Origin: Bin5 sp965221345
GTDB taxonomy: Bacteria > Chloroflexota > Anaerolineae > Caldilineales > Caldilineaceae
Assembly: GCA_965221345.1 (NCBI GenBank)
Contig: CBDCSD010000001.1
Coordinates: forward strand, 1,612,001 to 1,676,000
Direction: 5' to 3'
Length of the DNA: 64,000 nt
Part shown: piece after piece, positions 57,482-64,000 of the stretch
How the letters are laid out: the number at the start of each line of letters is the position of its first letter
Position numbering within the stretch: the stretch's first letter is position 1
The notes under the pieces: generated by a model
Told to the model about the DNA's origin: nothing
Database searches by the model: none
The model's input: only the letters and a program-made list of their open reading frames with translations
Made by a program: the position numbers and the translations under genes

Positions 57482-58772
57482 GCCCATCGCCCCCCTCCGC
57501 GGCCCTTCGTGGATCAAAAAAAGGGTTTAAGGTGTTCTCCGTGCCCCTCCGCGGCCCTCCGCGGACAAAAAGGTGTTAAGGTGTTCTCCGCGCCCCTCCA
57601 CGGCCCTCCGCGGACAAAAAGGTGTTAAGGTGTTCTCCATGCCCCTCCGCGGCCCTCCGCGGACAAAAAGGTGTTAAGGTGTTCTCCGCGCCCCTCCACG
57701 GCCCTCCGCGGACAAAAAGGTGTTAAGGTGTTCTCCATGCCCCTCCGCGGCCCTCCGCGGACAAAAAGGTGTTAAGGTGTTCTCCGCGCCCCTCCGCGTC
57801 CTCCGCAGACAAAAAGGTGTTAAGGTGTTCTCCGCGCCCCTCCGCGTCCTCCGCAGACAAAAAGGTGTTAAGGTGTTCTCCGCGCCCCTCCGCGGCCCTC
57901 CGCGGACAAAAAGGTGTTAAGGTGTTCTCCATGCCCCTCCGCGTCCTCCGCGGACAAAAAGGGTTTAAGGTGTTCTCCGCGCCCCTCCGCGGCCCTCCGC
58001 GGACAAAAAGGTGTTAAGGTGTTCTCCGTGCCCCTCCGCGGCCCTCCGCGGACAAAAAGGGTTTAAGGTGTTCTCCGCGCCCCTCCGCGGCCCTCCGCGG
58101 ATAAAAAGATGTTAAGGTGTTCTCCGCGCCCCTCCGCGTCCTCCGCGGATAAAAAGATGTTAAGGTGTTCTCCGCGCCCCTCCGCGGCCCTCCGCGGACA
58201 AAAAGGGTTTAAGGTGTTCTCCGCGCCCCTCCGCGTCCTCCGCGGACAAAAAGGGTTTAAGGTGTTCTCCATGCCCCTCCGCGTCCTCCGCGGACAAAAA
58301 GGGTTTAAGGTGTTCTCCGTGCCCCTCCGCGTCCTCCGCGGACAAAAAGGGTTTAAGGTGTTCTCCGCGCCCCTCCGCGTCCTCCGCGGACAAAAAGGGT
58401 TTAAGGTGTTCTCCGCGCCCCTCCGCGTCCTCCGCGGACAAAAAGGTGTTAAGGTGTTCTCCGCGCCCCTCCGCGGCCCTCCGCGGACAAAAAGGGTTTA
58501 AGGTGTTCTCCGCGCCCCTCCGCGGCCCTCCGCGGACAAAAAGGGTTTAAGGTGTTCTCCGCGCCCCTCCGCGGCCCTCCGCGGACAAAAAGGTGTTAAG
58601 GTGTTCTCCGCGCCCCTCCGCGGCCCTCCGCGGACAAAAAGGTGTTAAGGTGTTCTCCGCGCCCCTCCGCGGCCCTCCGCGGACAAAAAGGTGTTAAGGT
58701 GTTCTCCGCGCCCCTCCGCGTCCTCCGCGGATAAAAAGATGTTAAGGTGTTCTCCGTGCCCCTTCGTGGATA
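57482..58772 (+). repeat. 48/49-bp tandem repeat array, about 26 units
   Basis: Units follow the pattern gtgttaaggtgttctccgcg, cccctccgcggccct, ccgcggacaaaaag. Units with 'ggccctccgcgg' are 49 bp and those with 'gtcctccgcgg' are 48 bp. Variation is limited to a few positions: cgcgcc/catgcc/cgtgcc, ggtgtt/gggttt/gatgtt, and gacaaa/gataaa. Each unit can form a CCGCGG-type hairpin. The outer units are diverged ('cccttcgtggatcaaa' at the left, 'ccccttcgtggatagg' at the right). Long open frames run through it on both strands because the period is near a multiple of three, but they are artefacts. It has no unique spacers, so it is not CRISPR. Confidence 0.95.
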
Positions 58773-58836
58773 GGCCACACTCTGATCTTGCAATACTCAG
58801 TTTAACCAAATGTCAACGAGCCCTAAAAACCAAAAA

Positions 58837-59172
58837 CTAAAAACTGCCACAATCCTCCGCGATTTCCACTTCCAAACTCAACAGAATCGAACTGAGCACC
58901 TTGCCATAACCGTCCAAAGAAAGCGTGCGGGTTGCGCCGCCGTCCAAGGCATCATACAGCACAAAATTCAGCGCCCCCATGCGAGGTAGCTCGTAACGTT
59001 TCACCTCGCCTTTCACGCTGTCCCCAAATAGGCTCTTGACCACGTCCGCAGTTACCTGCTGTCTCACCAACTCGAAATGCTTGCGATCGTAGACAATAAG
59101 TCCGATATTGGCGTGGAAGCCCTTGTCGCCAGACCGAGCATGGCAGATTTCGCGGAGTTGGACCTTCGCCAT
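58837..59172 (-). CDS. AtuA-associated small C-terminal domain protein
   Basis: A 111-residue protein matching the C-terminal domain found fused or adjacent to AtuA/DUF1446 proteins. It opens with 'VQLREICHARSGDKGFHANI' and has 'GEVKRYELPRMGALNFVLYD'. The ATG lies three bases after the stop of the larger AtuA-like gene, so the two form an obligate pair that corresponds to one fused chain in other bacteria. It ends just before the 17-base repeat core and the tandem array. Confidence 0.85.
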   Translation of the reverse strand: MAKVQLREICHARSGDKGFHANIGLIVYDRKHFELVRQQVTADVVKSLFGDSVKGEVKRYELPRMGALNFVLYDALDGGATRTLSLDGYGKVLSSILLSLEVEIAEDCGSF

Positions 59173-59175
59173 CGA

Positions 59176-60552
59176 TTATGCCTCCCTGACGATTACCTCT
59201 GTCTCTACCGTCTCTCTGGGTACGAATGTGGAATAGTAGCCCAGAATCTCGGTTATCTCCTCGGATCGCAAACCGCGGCCAATCGCGGCCGGACCATTGT
59301 TGTCGATAGTTTCCAACTCGTGCATTATCTTCCAGGCCTCATCTCTCGACCGCGTTCTGCCGGCAACCCGAAGACCTACTTCCCACGGCGTGTTATTAAC
59401 TTCCCCCGAAGGCGGACCATAAAGCGCGTTGATGCCAATAAAGTCGAAACGCAGCGCGTCAGCTTGCAAAGCGGTGACTTTCTCCAGCCGCTGCCGTATC
59501 ACATCGGCCGCGAGCTTGGCCCTTTCATATGCCCCAGGTCCGGCGTAAAAGATTGTCCCTTCCGCCCGGTAGCCCTCGCTGACGCCTAAGTTGACCTTGA
59601 GCAGATCCGGCTTCGGCTTGCCTTTGACAGTCCCGTCGATCCTCACTCGGTCCGGTCCCACCTGTTCAAACCCAATGTCAGTGAAGTCTGTGATCACATC
59701 GGCTTCAATGTAGTTGGCGGGATCATCGACTTCGTAAAGCATCTGCTCAGCGCATGTGGCCGGACTCACAAGACCCCCGCTTTCCGGCGTCTTTGTTATT
59801 GTCGTCTCGCCCTCCGCCGTGATCTCGGCGATCGGGAACCCCAGACGGTAGAGGTCCGGCACATTCTTGTATGGGGGGTCCGCGAAATAGCCTCCCGTCA
59901 CATGACCGGCGCATTCCAGCAGGTGCCCCAGAACGATCCCCTTCGCCATTAGATTCCAAGCATCCGCTCGCCAGCCAAACTCATGGATCATCGGCGCCAA
60001 AAAAAGGGAGGCGTCGCCTACTCGCCCGGTGATGACCAGGTCTGCACCCTGTTCCAGCGCCTCAACGATGGGGTCGGCAGGAATGTAAGCATGTGCCGCT
60101 ATCAGCTTGTCGCCAAACTCGCTGACCGCGTTCCCTGTCTCGTTGACGACCGGGTTCAGCCTGGTCACCGATGCAAGCACATTGTCCCCCAGCACCGCCG
60201 CGACTTTCTGGCCCCGCAGTCCCATTTCACGGGCAACCCGTATCGCCACTTCCTGCGCGCCCCGCGGATTGGCCGCCCCCATGTTGCCGATAATTCGTAT
60301 CCCGCTGCGGGCGCACTGCGGCCATATCGCCCTCAGCCGCCTCTCGCTGTATATGTCGTAGCCTGCATCAGGCTGGCTCATCTTCTGTCGCTCGAAAGCC
60401 AACATCTCGCTTTCCGACAACGAGTCGAAGATGATGTAGTCAATTTTCCCTTTCTCGACCAGTTCAACTGTCGGCTCCAACCTCTCGCCCGGACAAGCCG
60501 ACCCGCCCCCCAGCCGCAACAGTTTGGCCCTGTCTTTCACGCTTCGACCCAT
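59176..60552 (-). CDS. Acyclic terpene utilization AtuA-family protein (DUF1446)
   Basis: A 458-residue DUF1446 protein. Landmarks are 'RLGGGSACPGERLEP' at the N-terminus, 'IIGNMGAANPRGAQEVAIRV', 'DLVITGRVGDASLFLAPMIH', 'HLLECAGHVTGGYFADPP' and 'FIGINALYGPP'. AtuA is needed for growth on citronellol and geraniol in Pseudomonas, but its reaction is not clear, and members also occur outside terpene pathways. No acyl-CoA carboxylase or other atu-type genes lie nearby, so a terpene role here is doubtful. I use ATG 60552, with AAGG upstream; the frame extends 42 codons further. Confidence 0.88.
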   Translation of the reverse strand: MGRSVKDRAKLLRLGGGSACPGERLEPTVELVEKGKIDYIIFDSLSESEMLAFERQKMSQPDAGYDIYSERRLRAIWPQCARSGIRIIGNMGAANPRGAQEVAIRVAREMGLRGQKVAAVLGDNVLASVTRLNPVVNETGNAVSEFGDKLIAAHAYIPADPIVEALEQGADLVITGRVGDASLFLAPMIHEFGWRADAWNLMAKGIVLGHLLECAGHVTGGYFADPPYKNVPDLYRLGFPIAEITAEGETTITKTPESGGLVSPATCAEQMLYEVDDPANYIEADVITDFTDIGFEQVGPDRVRIDGTVKGKPKPDLLKVNLGVSEGYRAEGTIFYAGPGAYERAKLAADVIRQRLEKVTALQADALRFDFIGINALYGPPSGEVNNTPWEVGLRVAGRTRSRDEAWKIMHELETIDNNGPAAIGRGLRSEEITEILGYYSTFVPRETVETEVIVREA

Positions 60553-61263
60553 CGGAGCGCGCCTTTCTCTTGGCTTCTTTTCGTTGGTTGTGAACGTCCG
60601 CTGTCGTCCGATTCCCGGGCGGCAACGCTGTTTGCTTTGGAAAGGAGATACCCCACTTGCGACAAGAGAGCCTGCCAAAACTCAAATTTCCTGGATGCTC
60701 TATCGAGGAAATCTGAACTCGTTCCAGTTGGAGCAAGCCCCATAATCACCGTGCTCCATCATAACAGTAATGTTTTGCCTCGTTAAGTCGCTGCTTTTGT
60801 ATTGCCACGGTTATCGAAAAGTAGGCACCTGCAACACATCTTCCGCTGCTTCCGCTCGAGAACTGGATACCGTCACGGCTGGTTTCCCAAATAGTCGCAA
60901 CACTGTGCCATCCTGTCAGCCAAGCAAGGCCTGAGTCGCCGAGAGTCCTGATCTTCACGACAGACCGATCCGCGCCTCCAATGTCCCGGCTCAAATGGAG
61001 TATGTGGTCACAGCAGGGCACCTGTAGGCGAATTGACAATCGGATTGGCAGGCAATATAGTTGGGTTATGATCGAGCGACTATTGCCCGTCCTACCGCCT
61101 ATCGCTCCATAGGTTCTTTGCAGGCTAATTATCCAAGGAGCGAGAACTTCATCTTTGGAAGGAAGCAACACACGCGAAGATCATCCCAATCTCCGACCCC
61201 CGCGAGGGAATGCACTCATTACTAACTTCATTGTGAGACTCGAAAAAGACAAAGGAAGGAACA
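60553..61263. other. Intergenic region with a doubtful leftward frame
   Basis: About 700 bases between divergent genes. A 141-codon leftward frame at 60746-61171 contains 'RTLGDSGLAWLTGWHSVATI', which reads more like protein than noise and could be the tail of a decayed secreted protein, but it has no ribosome site or clear start. AAAGGAAGGAAC before 61264 is the ribosome site of the next gene. Confidence 0.4.
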
Positions 61264-62208
61264 ATGAAAAAGTCACTTCTAATCCTGCTCATCGTGGTAT
61301 TTCTCGCTGGAATTGGAGCGCCGCTCTATGCACAGGACGCAGCCCTGACGCTCGAAAGCCTGGCTGAGAAAGTCGAGGCAATGGTGGAACTGGTGACTTC
61401 GTTGTCGGATCGAATGAACTCGTTCGAAGTGAGACTCGCCGAACTGGAAGCGACCGATACCCCGACTGCAACGCATACACCCACGCCAACGCATACACCT
61501 ACGCCAACGGCGCCACCGACACCCTCGCCAACCGCTACCTCAACTTCGCCCACTGTGTCGATTTCCAGGACCATGAACGTGCGCGCAGGCCCAGGGACCA
61601 ACTATCCCGTTGTTGGACAAGCGTCGCCTGGTGACCAGTACATTATCTCAGGCAAAAACCCAGCCGGTAACTGGTGGCAGATCATTTATGGCAACCAGTA
61701 TGCGTGGGTCTACAGCCCGCTGGTGTCGGCGACCAGAGGCCAGTTCGTGCAAGTTGCTTCCATCATTCCAACGCCCGCATTCACGCCGGTCCCTCCGCCC
61801 CCCACCGCGACGCCCATCCCGCCGCCGCCGCAGTTCGCCTACTCCCTCGTGGACAGCGGCAACTGCCCCGGCAACAATCAGCAGACCTTCTTTGAAGGAC
61901 TCGTCCGTGACAGGAACAACAATGTTTTGAATAATGTCTGTGTACATGTCGCCTTCAACGGCCCCCGCAACACCAAGTGTACCGGTTGTGGCAAACCTAC
62001 CGGCAAGTGGGGCTTCTCTCCCTTCGGTGGTCCGGCCTCTTCTGGCACATTTGTCGAAATCTGGGTTGTGAACTGCCCCGCCGGCGTGAACACGGATGGA
62101 AGTCATAACTCGAAGGACTTCTCGAACCTGACTCCCCTCTCGCCAAAGTGGTCCATGACTATTTCCAGCAGCGTAGCCTGCACGAACATCACTTTCAAGC
62201 AAAACTGA
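61264..62208 (+). CDS. Secreted SH3b-domain protein with Thr/Pro linkers
   Basis: A 314-residue exported protein. A signal peptide (about 1-24, 'FLAGIGAPLYAQD') is followed by a short coiled coil (28-62), then a Thr/Pro repeat of about 30 residues ('THTPTPTHTPTPT'). A bacterial SH3 domain at about 100-150 has 'MNVRAGPGTNYPVVGQASPG' and 'WWQIIYGNQYAWVYSPLV'. A second Pro-rich linker leads to a C-terminal beta domain containing six cysteines ('CTGCGKPTGKWGF'), perhaps an Ig-like fold with disulfides. SH3b domains bind peptidoglycan or proteins at the wall. AAAGGAAGGAAC gives a good start. A strong hairpin follows. Confidence 0.88.
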   Translation: MKKSLLILLIVVFLAGIGAPLYAQDAALTLESLAEKVEAMVELVTSLSDRMNSFEVRLAELEATDTPTATHTPTPTHTPTPTAPPTPSPTATSTSPTVSISRTMNVRAGPGTNYPVVGQASPGDQYIISGKNPAGNWWQIIYGNQYAWVYSPLVSATRGQFVQVASIIPTPAFTPVPPPPTATPIPPPPQFAYSLVDSGNCPGNNQQTFFEGLVRDRNNNVLNNVCVHVAFNGPRNTKCTGCGKPTGKWGFSPFGGPASSGTFVEIWVVNCPAGVNTDGSHNSKDFSNLTPLSPKWSMTISSSVACTNITFKQN

Positions 62209-62513
62209 GGCAACGCAAGCATTACCTGCTGCTGAAATAAGGCGCAAAACGAGAGGCGGATGAACTTATCATCCGCCTCTCTTCGAAAAGGAACGCAATT
62301 ACTACAGTCTATTGCCCGCCTGCTCGGTTGGCCTTCCCGGCGCTCCAGGGCAACGTCAAAGGCCGCATCCCAACTCCACGTGTCGAAATTGGCCTCCAAC
62401 ATTGACGGGTCGGAAAAGTTGCAGCTGGGATGCCGTCTCCTTTAAGTTCTCCCCTTGGCATCGCCGAGCGACCCACTCTTTCCCAGGGGCACAAAGTATC
62501 CGTCTACGATCCT
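62209..62513. other. Intergenic region after the SH3b gene
   Basis: About 300 bases between two convergent genes, holding the hairpin at 62251-62281. A short leftward frame ('EANFDTWSWDAAFDVALE') near 62330-62402 may be a trace of coding sequence but cannot be supported. Confidence 0.4.
62251..62281 (+). terminator. Hairpin, probable transcription terminator
   Basis: GAGAGGCGGATGA (62251-62263) pairs perfectly with TCATCCGCCTCTC (62269-62281) around a 5-base loop. It follows the SH3b gene by 43 bases. It lacks a proper T-run on the plus strand (ttcg) and on the minus strand is followed by gttttgcgcc, so it may work in both directions between the convergent genes, or be Rho-dependent. Confidence 0.7.
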
Positions 62514-63454
62514 TCAACTAAGTTTGGACTTGACATGGACAGAGACATGGGATCGCTGCGGGTCTTCATTCCACGCTTCAAGTAGAGGGGCAATCCTTTC
62601 AGGTATGCGCTTTGCCAGACTTAGTACGGCCCTGTAGACTGCTCTGCGCACGACGTTTCGATCGTCGACCGCCAACTGCCAGAGCAAATCAGAAAGAAGG
62701 TCGAAGTGCCTGGCGGCCTCAGCCGCAGACAGAGCCATTGCCACATTCCACTGCGCGCGCGGATGACTGCTCGCCCGCCCCCGCCACTCGGCAACCAGCG
62801 CCGGCTGAGCTTTCAGGAAGCTGTCGCCAATCGCAAAGGCGCCCAGGTTTTTGCGGACATAGGGATCGTCATCCTCCAGCAGTGGCGTCAACGCTTCCAA
62901 TAGCAGTCGGCATTCCTTTTCCGTGCAGCTTCCGGCAGCAGAGCCGCAGCCAACCGCCGCGGCCCGCCGTATATTGGGGATGGATGCACCGTCCATGCTT
63001 GAACCGTCGGAAGGATTGCTGCGAAATGGCCGCTGATATTCCGGCGCAACGCGCTGGCCGCCCATTCACGCACCTCCCAATTCTCGCTGTCCGCCAACCT
63101 CAGGATAATATCCGTCACTTCAGCTGGATTGTGCCCGAATAACGGCCCTAACAGCACAAGCCCGACCTCCTGCGCGCCCTCACTTTCTGATCGGGCAAAA
63201 GCCTTAGCCATGTCGTACAGCAATGCAGTCGACTCGCCGTAATGCAAACTGACAAGCTTGGCCGCCTGCAACTTTGTAGCTTGGCGCGGCGTGCCGGCAT
63301 GCGCAGTCTTCTGTGAATCCAACACGGCAATCGCCCCCGTCACATCATTCCTCTCAATTGCTGAGAGAAAACCATCCTTCCAGCTCTTTTCCTTTCGTGT
63401 AGTAGTAGCCAGTTCCTCTTTGGCCGCGTTGCGTCCATCGTTGTTGTGTGGCAT
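62514..63454 (-). pseudogene. HEAT-repeat protein, frameshifted
   Basis: Two overlapping leftward frames give one HEAT/armadillo-like protein of about 310 residues. The first (63454 to about 63000) has 'ADSENWEVREWAASALRRNI' and 'AILPTVQAWTVHPSP'. The second (about 63010 to 62514) continues with 'NIRRAAAVGCGSAAGS', 'DDDPYVRKNLGAFAIGDSF' and 'DRNVVRRAVYRAVLSLA'. The join lies around 62985-63005, near catccatcccc, where a single-base indel would restore one frame. It resembles DNA-alkylation-repair-type HEAT proteins (AlkD-like) in layout, but key residues cannot be checked by eye. It may be a real pseudogene or a sequencing/assembly error. Confidence 0.75.
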
Positions 63455-63705
63455 GATGACTGCTCTCGATTTGTGGATTGGGGCAGGTGGATTGTCGATT
63501 CATTTATTGCCCAGGCCGCAATTCCGGGCAACAGCGTCTGGCTGCGCAAGGAGCCTGGAGTGTTTGTAGGGAATCAGCGAGCACCGGCCGACGAGGGGAA
63601 TCAGGTTTATCAACCAACTGAACAAAGAGTAGCGCAGGATTTCGTTAGTGTAACTTCGCGCTCTTCCTATTCAGACTTCAGCCGCGTCTAAGGGGTGACT
63701 TTCAC

Positions 63706-64000
63706 GTGAGAGCAATAGTCATCAGAAACAGGGACGACAAGATCAGAGAAAAGGTCTTCGTCAACGATTGGCCTGCCCCCGAATTGCCACGGGGGAATCA
63801 AATCAAAATCAGGACCCTCTACTCCGGCATCACTAACGGCACCGAGCGCAACCAGCTGCACAGAGGAAACTACGCCCCCGGCGACAATCTGCTACCCATG
63901 CCCACTGGCTATCAGACCGTCGGACGCGTCATCGAGACCGGGCCGGATGCCGAGTGGCTGCAAACGGACGACCTGATATTCATTGGCAAGAGCACCGGCG
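63706..64000 (+). CDS. Zinc-binding alcohol dehydrogenase-like protein, cut by window end
   Basis: The first 98 residues of an MDR-superfamily protein that continues beyond the window. Landmarks are 'KIRTLYSGITNGTERNQL', 'MPTGYQTVGRVIETGPDAEW' and 'DDLIFIG', the N-terminal GroES-like fold. The usual catalytic zinc Cys is replaced here by Gly-Ile-Thr, as in several zinc-free relatives. The start is GTG at 63706, with AAGGGGTGA upstream. Confidence 0.85.
   Translation, partial: MRAIVIRNRDDKIREKVFVNDWPAPELPRGNQIKIRTLYSGITNGTERNQLHRGNYAPGDNLLPMPTGYQTVGRVIETGPDAEWLQTDDLIFIGKSTG

Noticed and set aside
57482..58772. Possible CRISPR array
   Set aside because: Units are continuous with no unique spacers, and no cas genes are nearby.
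57720..58793. Several open frames of 60-130 codons on both strands with repeated peptide units
   Set aside because: They arise from the 48/49-bp tandem array, whose period is at or near a multiple of three. They change frame whenever unit length changes and have no ribosome sites.
60746..61171. A 141-codon leftward gene
   Set aside because: Part of the translation looks protein-like, but start and ribosome site are missing. I list it only as a possible decayed fragment.

Overview
The window looks like accessory chromosome from a free-living or host-associated member of the Chloroflexota (Caldilinea/Anaerolinea-like, the type often recovered from marine and sponge metagenomes). This placement is inference from gene style and not from a marker phylogeny. 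Pointers are moderately GC-rich coding sequence, Thr/Pro-rich spacers in secreted proteins, Tat-lipoprotein solute-binding proteins with 'SRRNFL' leaders, a G5/3D surface protein, a Uma2-family protein, LysM/YkuD and SH3b envelope proteins, and large numbers of sulfatase, PhyH, Gfo/Idh/MocA and GH-like genes. No rRNA, tRNA or CRISPR was found.

Layout. 1-9 kb: gene-poor ends, a DUF348/G5/3D protein, a sulfatase, an IS701-type insertion sequence, and an IS3-family element sitting exactly between two broken pieces of a dipeptide-type ABC transporter operon. 9-21 kb: two tandem discoidin + PQQ-type sugar dehydrogenase lipoproteins, a duplicated [sulfatase + GH-like TIM-barrel] module in which one GH-like copy is truncated, a DapA-like aldolase, another GH-like protein, and a second relic of a dipeptide permease. 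21.5-29 kb: Zn alcohol dehydrogenase, a repeat-rich intergenic region, Uma2, Gfo/Idh/MocA, pncC, a coiled-coil membrane protein and rsmD. 29.3-32.8 kb: a tandem glycine riboswitch with terminator directly upstream of a full-length gcvP. 33-46 kb: a cyanophycinase-like peptidase, a beta-sandwich protein, a DUF1961 protein, a PhyH oxygenase, a carbohydrate ABC cassette (binding protein and two permeases, no ATPase) with a beta-propeller glycosidase, and two more PhyH genes. 45.5-47.3 kb: an L,D-transpeptidase gene flanked by about 245-bp direct repeats. 48-57 kb: two tandem desaturase-Rieske fusion oxygenases followed by MocA-like dehydrogenase, sugar isomerase/epimerase and SDR genes, two PhyH genes and a GMC oxidoreductase. 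57.5-58.8 kb: a 48/49-bp tandem repeat array. 58.8-64 kb: an AtuA-like pair, an SH3b secreted protein, a frameshifted HEAT-repeat gene and the start of a zinc-binding dehydrogenase.

How the genes may work together. The cassettes at 12.9-21.2 kb, 37.5-45.4 kb and 48.1-57.3 kb read as modular catabolic units for decorated carbohydrates or polyols: sulfatases remove sulfate, GH-like proteins and the propeller act on glycans, an ABC importer takes up products, and PhyH, Rieske-desaturase, Idh/MocA, SDR and GMC enzymes do oxidative trimming. The most interesting unit is 48.1-53.6 kb. Its content parallels the rhizopine moc genes (MocD oxygenase, MocE Rieske ferredoxin, MocA dehydrogenase, MocC isomerase), but MocD and MocE are fused and the fusion gene is duplicated. 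I propose it oxidatively demethylates an O-methylated polyol or sugar; the substrate is not visible in the sequence.
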